A stretch of 5,845 nucleotides of DNA from CAZDML01 sp964506645 (GTDB lineage Bacteria > Elusimicrobiota > Elusimicrobia > 2-01-FULL-59-12). Below, in pieces: positions 1-4,969 of this stretch (positions within the stretch are counted from its first letter, which is position 1; each line of letters opens with the position of its first letter). Position numbers and translations under genes: made by a program. The stretch lies in NCBI GenBank assembly GCA_964506645.1, contig CAZDML010000127.1:1-5845 (forward strand), written 5' to 3'. Under the pieces are notes generated by a model. It saw only the letters and a program-made list of their open reading frames with translations, was not told the origin of the DNA and ran no database searches.

Positions 1-867
1 TCACCCACTTCGAAGACGCACGAGATATTCGCCGGCCGTGCTGCGGAGATCGGCGTATTTGTAATAGTCTTCTGCCGCTGCGAGTGCCTGCTGGTATACA
101 GCTGGGCCCTGTGGATTTAAACCACGTGTCGGCAGATACGCAATATATTCCTTGGGCTGCAGGCGAAGCATCAGCATTTTGGTAAGCAAGTCGAGATGGG
201 TTTTCAGCGTACTATTGGCGCCTTCTTTTACAAATTCTTTCGTTGAGCGCAGAGACGCGAGAGCCTGGTTTTGCAATTTGTCTACCGTTTTGGCCGCCCT
301 CCAGTTCTTGCGGTAAAGTTCCGGATCATCGACCCCCCACAGCTCGATCGGCGAAAGCGACACGGGCGGGATTGGACTGACTACACCGAAGAAGGCTTTA
401 ATGCGCGTCCAAACAACCGCTTGCTGCTGTGCCCAATCGGCATGGGATTCCGTCGCCGCAAGTTCCGCCCCCGTCAAATACGCCTTACGAAGAAGCATCG
501 ATTGAAATTCATGGCGGAGGGGTCCAGGCAGACTGCGCAGCAGCGACACATCGCCCTCGCCGGAAGCCCCTTCCACACACACCAGCAGTCCTTTCGCCTT
601 CTCCAAACGATTAAGCCGGTACAAAATGGCGGCAATATTTTTTTGAACGCCCACATTGGCATGGAGGTCTTGAATCATCACGACCACTTGGTCTTTCCCA
701 GCAGCCGGCGGCTGATAGTCCGTGATGTCTCCGTATTTGGCAGGAATGGCAAACGGCGGACGCGTGTTGGCTTTATCGGCCCATGCGTGGGCACCGATGC
801 CCGCGAGAAGGAAGACAGTGAGAGTAATGCGTTTTACGTTCAAAGGTTTAACTTTGTCCAATGCCAC
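1..867 (-). CDS. Predicted exported protein with ChaN/EreA-like motifs, function unknown
   Basis: This is a 288-residue protein whose TGA stop is the first codon of the window. Residues 12-30 form a basic, hydrophobic signal peptide (VKRITLTVFLLAGIGAHAWA) with likely cleavage after AHA or AWA, so the product is probably periplasmic or secreted. The mature part has a VVVMIQDLHAN strand-loop motif (61-71), LLVCVEG (94-100) and IELWGVDDPELY (174-185). The spacing of a His-bearing loop after a beta strand, then a strand ending in EG, then a G(V/I)(E/D)D..LY motif recalls the ChaN / erythromycin-esterase / TIKI superfamily. That link is from memory and unverified. The chosen GTG start overlaps the end of the ZIP gene by 20 nt and has no clear Shine-Dalgarno. 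An in-frame TTG at 843 would leave a 4-nt gap and keep the signal peptide. Co-transcription with a Fur-family regulator and a ZIP transporter suggests a metal- or heme-related role, which is inference only. The C-terminus may be short for such a family. Confidence 0.72.
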   Translation of the reverse strand: MALDKVKPLNVKRITLTVFLLAGIGAHAWADKANTRPPFAIPAKYGDITDYQPPAAGKDQVVVMIQDLHANVGVQKNIAAILYRLNRLEKAKGLLVCVEGASGEGDVSLLRSLPGPLRHEFQSMLLRKAYLTGAELAATESHADWAQQQAVVWTRIKAFFGVVSPIPPVSLSPIELWGVDDPELYRKNWRAAKTVDKLQNQALASLRSTKEFVKEGANSTLKTHLDLLTKMLMLRLQPKEYIAYLPTRGLNPQGPAVYQQALAAAEDYYKYADLRSTAGEYLVRLRSG

Positions 868-1654
868 CGGAGGCGACGAGAATAATCAAATCTGTAACAA
901 ACGCCAGAAAGAATCCAACCAGGAGTCCAAACGCCGTGATCGTTTCTTCCTTCAGCTTGCGTCCCAGATGCAACAGCTCACCGATAATATAAAGAATTGA
1001 TCCGCTCGCCAAGGAAAGACAGAACACCTCGACCGGTTTAATCGTCCAGAAGCTGCCCAGTAGGGACCCGAGCAGGGTCGGTCCACCCCCGATGATCCCC
1101 AACCAGGCCAGCCGCCCCCACGTGACGGGATAACCGGCCAGAGGACCCACGATGCCAAACCCTTCCGTCGCATTATGCAGGGCAAATCCGACGACGAGGA
1201 GAAAACCGAGTGACGTCTGACCCCAGCTGAAGGCTTGGCCGATGGCTAACCCTTCACTGAAATTGTGCAGCCCGAGGCCGATGGCAATCATCATGGATAC
1301 TTTCCCTGCGTTTTTCTCCGGAGTCACATCCGAATCTTTGGCTTCATGAATGTATTTCTTTTCAAACCAGACAAGACTCATCAGTCCTAAAAAGAGACCC
1401 ACAGCAAAAATGCTCCCGTAGAGTAAAAGGTCGGGCAACGTTCGAAACCCTTCGGCGGTAGACAACGTCAAATCTTCCAGGCTGTCGATAATACGAGCCG
1501 TGATCTCGACCAGGAGAAACACCAGAATCCCCGTAGACATGGCCGTCAAAAATCCGCGGACCCGCGGACTGATTCGTTTTACAAAGGCAATAGGCAGTCC
1601 AAGAAAGATCGTAAGCCCGGAAATCCCCCCGAGAGCAATGGCGGTATAGTTCAT
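848..1654 (-). CDS. ZIP-family divalent metal transporter (GufA/ZupT-like)
   Basis: This 268-residue inner-membrane protein has about eight hydrophobic segments, the normal size for bacterial ZIP proteins, which import Zn2+, Fe2+, Mn2+ and similar ions. The signature metal-site helices are clear: HNFSEGLAIG (130-139, H130, N131, E134) and HNATEGFGIVG (160-170, H160, N161, E164). A GGGP turn (189-192) follows, then GELLHLGR (225-232, E226). A charged cytoplasmic loop (about 98-118) separates the third and fourth helices, as in the family, but it is not histidine-rich. The ATG at 1654 is chosen because the protein then begins at the first membrane helix. An AAAGGAGA Shine-Dalgarno (1667-1674) lies upstream, with a rather long 13-nt gap after GGAG. 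That Shine-Dalgarno overlaps the stop of the Fur-family gene, so the two are co-transcribed and probably coupled. A longer reading upstream is only the alternate frame of the regulator. Substrate cannot be assigned from sequence alone. Confidence 0.92.
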   Translation of the reverse strand: MNYTAIALGGISGLTIFLGLPIAFVKRISPRVRGFLTAMSTGILVFLLVEITARIIDSLEDLTLSTAEGFRTLPDLLLYGSIFAVGLFLGLMSLVWFEKKYIHEAKDSDVTPEKNAGKVSMMIAIGLGLHNFSEGLAIGQAFSWGQTSLGFLLVVGFALHNATEGFGIVGPLAGYPVTWGRLAWLGIIGGGPTLLGSLLGSFWTIKPVEVFCLSLASGSILYIIGELLHLGRKLKEETITAFGLLVGFFLAFVTDLIILVASGGIGQS

Positions 1655-1666
1655 GGGGTTTTGAAA

Positions 1667-1674
1667 TCTCCTTT
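1667..1674 (-). promoter_or_regulatory. Shine-Dalgarno for the ZIP gene, overlapping the upstream stop
   Basis: AAAGGAGA on the minus strand begins inside the TGA stop of the Fur-family gene (TGAAAGGAGA) and lies upstream of the ATG at 1654. It supports the short start for the ZIP protein and links its translation to that of the regulator. Confidence 0.7.
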
Positions 1675-2159
1675 CAGGAACGTTTGGCCTGACAGTTGGA
1701 ACATCGGCCAAATATTTCGTGGCGGTGCCAGAGTGGAGTAAAGCGCAGCGTTTTGCAGGTCTTGTCCTGAATACGTTCGATTTCGGGCCACTGCACTTCC
1801 CGTATCGTACCGCACTCCACGCAGACCAGATGGTCATGGTGAGGACGTTCATGCTTAATTTCAAATTTGGGGGCTCCGTGCGGGGAGGTGACACGCTCGA
1901 CCAGATGACAGTCTTCGAGCATTTTCAGAGCACGAAAGACGGTGACTTTGCCCACCCCTTTGGATTTGAGCGCCTGATAAATATCGCTCTGGGTGACATG
2001 TTCTTCGGCCTTCAGAAGAAAATCCACTATCAGCTCACGCTGATGCGTCAGGCGAAGTCCTTGTTCGGTGAGATGACGGCTGAACACCTCGCGAATGCGT
2101 GTGGCATAGCCTTCGCGGCCAGCGGTCCAGGAGGGAAAAAATTCGAGTTCTTTAGCCAT
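1674..2159 (-). CDS. Fur-family metal-responsive transcriptional regulator
   Basis: This 161-residue cytoplasmic DNA-binding protein shows the full Fur fold. A winged helix comes first, with LTHQRELIVDFLL (37-49), H54 and the recognition helix in KVTVFRALKMLEDCHLVERV (71-90). The dimerisation and metal domain follows, with HHDHLVCVECG (107-117). C113 and C116 pair with C153 and C156 (GRCSNC) as the structural zinc site. H54, E100, H107, H109 and H147 are in positions used by the regulatory metal site in Fur, Zur and PerR relatives. The N-terminus is about 15-18 residues longer than E. coli Fur. The ATG at 2159 lacks a strong Shine-Dalgarno. The gene leads an operon with a ZIP transporter (19-nt gap), which favours a Zn, Fe or Mn sensor; Fur, Zur, Mur and PerR cannot be told apart here. 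A perfect inverted repeat just upstream suggests autoregulation. Confidence 0.93.
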   Translation of the reverse strand: MAKELEFFPSWTAGREGYATRIREVFSRHLTEQGLRLTHQRELIVDFLLKAEEHVTQSDIYQALKSKGVGKVTVFRALKMLEDCHLVERVTSPHGAPKFEIKHERPHHDHLVCVECGTIREVQWPEIERIQDKTCKTLRFTPLWHRHEIFGRCSNCQAKRS

Positions 2160-2172
2160 GGGTGTATTGTCT

Positions 2173-2193
2173 TATTGAAATCGTGTTTCAATA
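2173..2193. promoter_or_regulatory. Perfect 8-5-8 inverted repeat, likely operator of the Fur-family operon
   Basis: TATTGAAA (2173-2180) and TTTCAATA (2186-2193) are exact reverse complements separated by 5 bp, a 21-bp site lying 14 bp upstream of the Fur-family ATG. Fur-family dimers bind AT-rich palindromes of about this size. The site overlaps a possible -10 box, where binding would block transcription. A second small palindrome, AATAT-N3-ATATT (2190-2202), overlaps its outer edge. The sequence does not match the classic GATAAT Fur box, so the target specificity is inferred from position, not from consensus. Confidence 0.6.
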
Positions 2194-2218
2194 TACAATA
2201 TTCCCCGCAACACATCCA
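2190..2218 (-). promoter_or_regulatory. Weak candidate promoter for the Fur-ZIP operon
   Basis: On the minus strand TATATT (2190-2195) is a reasonable -10 box, with a poor -35 candidate TGGATG (2213-2218) 17 bp away. The predicted start would be near 2183, giving a leader of about 25 nt. The -10 shares bases with the inverted repeat, which fits a repressible promoter. The -35 matches consensus at only three of six positions. Confidence 0.35.
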
Positions 2219-2222
2219 GGCC

Positions 2223-2273
2223 CTAGACAAACGCCAACGACCAAACAGGGTTTGGCTTTTGACGTTTAGTTAG
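2223..2273. repeat. Imperfect inverted repeat / hairpin between the two left-hand transcription units
   Basis: A perfect core CCAAAC-AGG-GTTTGG (2241-2255) is extended by AAACG (2229-2233) pairing with CGTTT (2263-2267), CAA pairing with TTG, and an outer CTA/TAG pair, with internal mismatches. On the plus strand the core is followed by CTTTT, but there is no plus-strand gene to terminate. On the minus strand no U-tract follows. It may be a weak terminator for the unit ending near 2310 or part of the upstream regulatory region of the Fur-family gene. Confidence 0.4.
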
Positions 2274-2309
2274 AGCCCAGATGCGGGTGGCCTGACGCGC
2301 TAGCGTGAC

Positions 2310-2390
2310 TCATCGAGTGCAACACAGTATCTCCGGAAGGTTAAAGGCACCCAGATAGACACCAACGGCTGTCGGCATAATAATAATCAT
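2310..2390 (-). CDS. Possible 26-residue translationally coupled small ORF
   Basis: The ATG at 2390 overlaps the TGA stop of the preceding coiled-coil gene (ATGA). It is preceded by AGAAGGTGG with about 8 nt to the ATG, a fair Shine-Dalgarno lying inside the upstream gene. The predicted peptide begins MIIIMPTAVGVYLGAF and ends CCTR. Most residues up to position 22 are hydrophobic and two adjacent cysteines lie near the C-terminus, so it could be membrane-associated. An ORF this short can arise by chance, and no family is recognised. The stop/start overlap and Shine-Dalgarno are the only support. Confidence 0.3.
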   Translation of the reverse strand: MIIIMPTAVGVYLGAFNLPEILCCTR

Positions 2391-2620
2391 CGCACGGTCC
2401 ACCTTCTCGGGGCGGCTTTGTACGAGGGCAGCGGCTGCGGCAGTGGCTGGGGGTAGGCAGCCCGCTGGGTCGACAACCGGTTCAGCATTTCTTCCAACAG
2501 CTCCACCCGCTGTTCTAAGCCCGCGATTTTGTTGTTTTTCTCTTCCAGGCTCTGCCGCAGGATGTCCTGCTCGGCCAGCCTTAAGGTTTGGTACACCTCT
2601 TGTTGTTCTTCGTTGGTCAC
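2387..2620 (-). CDS. Small coiled-coil protein with proline-rich tail, function unknown
   Basis: This is a 77-residue soluble protein. Residues 21-49 form a parallel-type coiled coil with regular a/d positions (L21, L25, I32, L35, V39, L42, L46, L49), so it probably oligomerises. The tail is proline-rich with a tandem PQPL PQPL (57-64) and ends in a basic segment (KAAPRRWTVR). The GTG start at 2620 is chosen because AAGGAAAGGA lies 6 nt upstream. An in-frame ATG at 2650 would add ten residues but has only a weak AGG nearby and falls only 12 nt after the U-tract of the terminator. Size and architecture recall SlyX or ZapB-type small coiled-coil proteins, but the sequence does not show the SlyX C-terminal PPHY, so no name is given. 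The gene lies directly downstream of a promoter, structured RNA and terminator, so it may be expressed by read-through or from a promoter I cannot see. Confidence 0.75.
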   Translation of the reverse strand: MTNEEQQEVYQTLRLAEQDILRQSLEEKNNKIAGLEQRVELLEEMLNRLSTQRAAYPQPLPQPLPSYKAAPRRWTVR

Positions 2621-2626
2621 TGGAGT

Positions 2627-2636
2627 TCCTTTCCTT
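2627..2636 (-). promoter_or_regulatory. Strong Shine-Dalgarno deciding a GTG start
   Basis: AAGGAAAGGA on the minus strand ends 6 nt before the GTG at 2620. It favours the 77-residue form of the coiled-coil protein over the longer ATG form. Confidence 0.75.
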
Positions 2637-2661
2637 TCGATTGCTGCCATTGCCTGAAAAT

Positions 2662-2689
2662 AAAAAACCCACTCTCTTTGGAGAGTGGG
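2662..2689 (-). terminator. Strong rho-independent terminator
   Basis: CCCACTCTC (2681-2689 on the minus strand) pairs perfectly with GAGAGTGGG (2668-2676) across a 4-nt CAAA loop and is followed by TTTTTT (2662-2667). A 9-bp stem plus a six-U tract is a textbook intrinsic terminator reading leftward. It would end the transcript from the promoter at 2850-2878 and any read-through from argS. It sits only about 40 nt before the start of the coiled-coil gene, so it could also act as an attenuator. Confidence 0.92.
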
Positions 2690-2843
2690 TGGCTTTGGGA
2701 ATCGGGTTTTAGTTTCTTTTAGACTGTCATTAACGGTCTCGATCCGCAAAGCACCCACCGGGGTAGGCTGCCGTCCACATGGAACGGAGGCTTACCGGGC
2801 AAATAACGAAGTGCTTGGTAATCGAGACGTGGTTTTTCATGAC
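2662..2843 (-). ncRNA. Candidate structured small RNA or terminator-controlled leader, about 180 nt
   Basis: A near-consensus promoter predicts a transcript start at about 2843 and the terminator ends it at about 2662. The first 118 nt fold back on themselves through nested perfect pairings. GTCAT (2839-2843) pairs with ATGAC (2726-2730). GTCTCGAT (2821-2828) pairs with ATCGAGAC (2736-2743). AAGCAC (2811-2816) pairs with GTGCTT (2749-2754). GGTA (2793-2796) pairs with TACC (2762-2765). An apical CCG/CGG plus TCC/GGA hairpin lies at 2771-2787. A 10-nt unpaired stretch (2801-2810) forms an asymmetric internal loop. An A-rich linker (about 2695-2725) precedes the terminator. No good ORF fits on this strand. 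The length is like 6S RNA (about 184 nt), but I cannot confirm 6S consensus residues, and the SRP RNA signature (GGAAGGAAGCAG) is absent. It could instead be a riboswitch-like leader for the coiled-coil gene. Confidence 0.55.
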
Positions 2844-2849
2844 GGACTG

Positions 2850-2878
2850 AGTATATCAGAGAAGGCCGTTTTTGTCAA
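2850..2878 (-). promoter_or_regulatory. Near-consensus sigma70 promoter
   Basis: On the minus strand the -35 is TTGACA (2873-2878), the spacer is exactly 17 bp, and the -10 is TATACT (2850-2855). This is the best promoter in the window. It lies about 50 bp after the argS stop and drives leftward transcription starting near 2843, where the first base of the long-range pairing also falls. Confidence 0.85.
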
Positions 2879-2904
2879 ATCTTGCCTTCAGAAATTAGCT
2901 TAAT

Positions 2905-2924
2905 TTGCTCTAAATATAGAGCAA
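2905..2924 (-). other. Perfect short hairpin directly after the argS stop
   Basis: TTGCTCT (2918-2924 on the minus strand) and AGAGCAA (2905-2911) are perfect complements with a 6-nt AT-rich loop. The hairpin begins at the base after the TAA stop of argS. The stem is moderate in GC content and no U-tract follows, so it is not a standard intrinsic terminator. It may be a weak terminator or a 3'-end stabiliser for the LCP-rsfS-argS message. Confidence 0.45.
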
Positions 2925-4568
2925 TTACATCGATTCGGGGGCGCTGACGCCGAGGAGCTTGAGGCCCTGGGCGAGGACCCCGCGAACAGCCTGGAGAACA
3001 GCCAGACGGGACTGGGTGAGGGCCGGATCATCCCCTAACACCCGGTGGTGGTCGTAGAAATGGTGGAACTGCCGGCAAAGGGCCAGGAGGTAGTTGGCCA
3101 ACGGATGCGGCGAGTCTTCTTCCGCACAGACTTCAAGCTGGCGCGGGAAGTCGGCCAGGCGGCGCATCAGGTCACGCTCTTCGGTCTCCTTGAGGAGTGA
3201 CAAGTCGGAGGTGGAGGACACAGCCACACCCTTCTCTTTAGCCCCTCGGAAGATCGCGCAGATGCGGGCATGCGCGTACTGCACGTAGTACACCGGGTTG
3301 TCCTGGCTCTGCTTCTTGGCGAGCTCAAGGTCAAAGTCGAGCGCGGTATTCGGCCCGCGCATGGCGAAAAAGAAACGGCAGGCGTCACGGCCGACTTCTT
3401 CGAGCACTTCGCGCAGCGTAATGAAGTCCCCCGTGCGCTTGGACATAGAAACCGGCTGGCCGTTACGCAGAAGAGAGACCAGCTGATAGAGCAGCACATG
3501 TAGTTTGTTCGGGTCGTTCCCCAGCGCCTGCATGGAGCCCTTTACGCGGGCGACGTAACCATGATGGTCTGCTCCCCACACATCAATCAAACGGTCGTAA
3601 CCACGGCTGAATTTATCGGCATGATAAGCGATGTCGGTGGCAAAATAGGTCCAGCGACCATCGCGGCGCTTAAGCACACGGTCTTTATCCTTCTCTTCCC
3701 CTTCTTCGCCGGGCGCTTCGAACCACGTGGCATCGTCATGTTCTTTGACGAATCCGCGGTCGCGCAAACGCTTCACATAATCGTCGACCGCGCCTTTTTT
3801 CACAAGAGCACGCTCGCTGAACCAGGTATCGAACTTCACGCCAAAATCTTCCAAGTCCTGACGGATACGGTCGATCATGCGACTGAGAACAAACGCAAGA
3901 ACCGCCTCAGAATCCTCCAGCTTGTCGGCTTGCTTCTCAACAAACTCTTTGGCCACAGGCACGAGGTAGTCGCCGTGATAGCCGTTCTCCGGCAGTACGA
4001 GCGGTTTGCCCTGCTGCTCGAGACAGCGGGCTTTGAGCGACTCGCCCAGCATCTGGACCTGGGTTCCGGCGTCGTTCACATAGAACTCGCGGGAGACCTG
4101 GTGTCCCATGTGGGACAAAATAAGCGCCAGAGAGTCCCCCAGGGCCGCCCCACGGCCATGGCCCACGTGCATCGGTCCGGTCGGATTAGCGGAAACGAAC
4201 TCGATCAAAATTTTCTGGTGATGTTTGTGCGACTGACGGCCATAGGCCTCTTTCTGTTCGAGGACCGTTTTTACTTCCTGCTGCCAACGCGCGAGCTTCA
4301 GCTTAAAGTTGAGAAAGCCAGCTCCGGCGATGCTGACCGACTCCACAAAATCACCCGGCTTAAGTGCCGTCTGGATCTCCTGCGCAATGGCGCGCGGGGA
4401 CTTCTTGAGCGGCTTGGCCAGCAGGAGCGGCAGATTGCAGGCAAAATCGGCATCGATGCCGGCCGGCGGCTCTTCCAATCCATACACGGGCAATGTCCCA
4501 AGGCTCTGTGACTCGGCCCAATCCTTAAGTTGTTTATCGAGCCACTGTCTTAAGTCGTCTAAAATCAT
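2925..4568 (-). CDS. argS: Arginyl-tRNA synthetase
   Basis: This 547-residue cytoplasmic class Ia synthetase charges tRNA-Arg with arginine using ATP, and its length is normal for the family. The N-terminal additional domain (about 1-105), which recognises the tRNA D-loop, is followed by the catalytic signature SANPTGPMHVGH (126-137), where HVGH is the HIGH motif. Next come YVNDAG (163-168), DRVLKRRDGRWTYFATDIAYH (296-316) and WGADHHGY (331-338). VSMSKRTGDF (373-382) carries the degenerate KMSKS loop usual in bacterial ArgRS. The C-terminal anticodon-binding DALR domain begins near NPVYYVQYAHARI (424-436). The ATG at 4568 is chosen because it overlaps the rsfS stop as ATGA and has AAAGGA about 11 nt upstream. 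The longer reading to 4652 is the other frame of rsfS. It is the last gene of the LCP-rsfS-argS unit. Confidence 0.98.
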   Translation of the reverse strand: MILDDLRQWLDKQLKDWAESQSLGTLPVYGLEEPPAGIDADFACNLPLLLAKPLKKSPRAIAQEIQTALKPGDFVESVSIAGAGFLNFKLKLARWQQEVKTVLEQKEAYGRQSHKHHQKILIEFVSANPTGPMHVGHGRGAALGDSLALILSHMGHQVSREFYVNDAGTQVQMLGESLKARCLEQQGKPLVLPENGYHGDYLVPVAKEFVEKQADKLEDSEAVLAFVLSRMIDRIRQDLEDFGVKFDTWFSERALVKKGAVDDYVKRLRDRGFVKEHDDATWFEAPGEEGEEKDKDRVLKRRDGRWTYFATDIAYHADKFSRGYDRLIDVWGADHHGYVARVKGSMQALGNDPNKLHVLLYQLVSLLRNGQPVSMSKRTGDFITLREVLEEVGRDACRFFFAMRGPNTALDFDLELAKKQSQDNPVYYVQYAHARICAIFRGAKEKGVAVSSTSDLSLLKETEERDLMRRLADFPRQLEVCAEEDSPHPLANYLLALCRQFHHFYDHHRVLGDDPALTQSRLAVLQAVRGVLAQGLKLLGVSAPESM

Positions 4569-4969
4569 TTTTTCATTTTTCCTTTCTTTGCTTTCGCATG
4601 CTGGGGTTCTTCTTCGATGTTCCCCCAATCGACGATCTTGGCGTTCTCCCACAAATATTCGAGCCGGTAGAGCTCACGCGCTTCGGGTTTTAAAATGTGC
4701 ACAAGAAAATCGCCGTAATCGATTGCGACCCAATGATCGTTGCCTCGGCCGTCCTGATGGATCGGGAACACCCCGCTTTCTTTGAGCGCAGTGACTACGC
4801 CCTCGTACACCGCACGCACCTGCGTAGACGAGTCCGCGCCCGCGATCACGATATAGTCAGCCGTATCGGTGGCGTGGCGAATGTCCATGACAGCGACATT
4901 GATGGCTTTCTTGTCAGCCGCGGCTTCGGCGGCCTTTTTCGCTAATGTTCGAGGGTTTAAAGTTCTCAT
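4565..4969 (-). CDS. rsfS: Ribosomal silencing factor RsfS
   Basis: This 134-residue protein of the RsfS/Iojap/DUF143 family binds ribosomal protein uL14 on the large subunit and blocks subunit joining when nutrients are short. Family landmarks are present in order: DTADYIVIAG (35-44), a GRGNDHWVAIDYGDFLVHIL core (74-93, matching the family WxxxDYxxxxVHxF pattern), and YRLEYLWENAKIV (101-113). The residue before the core glycine is D73 where many members have E. A Lys-rich tail (AKAKKGKMKK) extends past the family core. The ATG at 4969 overlaps the stop of the LCP gene as ATGA, with GGGAAGAA about 9 nt upstream as a moderate ribosome binding site. The same overlap joins it to argS. rsfS is commonly found near nadD and LCP genes; nadD, if present, would lie beyond the right edge. 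Confidence 0.97.
   Translation of the reverse strand: MRTLNPRTLAKKAAEAAADKKAINVAVMDIRHATDTADYIVIAGADSSTQVRAVYEGVVTALKESGVFPIHQDGRGNDHWVAIDYGDFLVHILKPEARELYRLEYLWENAKIVDWGNIEEEPQHAKAKKGKMKK

Noticed and set aside
373..382. Degenerate KMSKS in ArgRS as a sign of inactivity (residue positions 373-382 of the protein)
   Set aside because: Bacterial ArgRS commonly has a degenerate KMSKS loop, and here MSKR-TG is retained along with HVGH and TYFATDIAYH.
271..885. 204-codon open frame on the plus strand
   Set aside because: It is antisense to the exported protein, which has a proper signal peptide and motif order. The plus-strand translation is rich in Arg and His, typical of a shadow frame.
1655..1894. 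N-terminal 80-residue extension of the ZIP protein
   Set aside because: It is the shifted frame of the Fur-family gene, and a Shine-Dalgarno upstream of the ATG at 1654 supports the short form.
1719..2273. 184-codon open frame on the plus strand
   Set aside because: It is antisense to the Fur-family gene, whose zinc cysteines and HHDH motif are clear.
2387..2620. Calling the small coiled-coil protein SlyX or ZapB
   Set aside because: Only size and coiled-coil layout agree. The SlyX C-terminal PPHY is absent and no ZapB-specific residues can be recognised.
2726..2843. SRP (4.5S) RNA
   Set aside because: The conserved GGAAGGAAGCAG domain IV sequence is absent and the apical loop does not fit a GNAR tetraloop with the asymmetric loop of SRP RNA.
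2662..2843. T-box leader linked to argS
   Set aside because: It lies downstream of argS, and no T-box sequence (AGGGUGGNACCGCG) is seen.
3561..4511. 316-codon open frame on the plus strand
   Set aside because: It is antisense to argS, whose catalytic motifs are intact. The translation shows no recognisable domain and the length follows from codon bias of the real gene.
4569..4652. N-terminal 28-residue extension of ArgRS
   Set aside because: It lies in the other frame of rsfS, and the ATGA overlap with a ribosome binding site marks the ATG at 4568.
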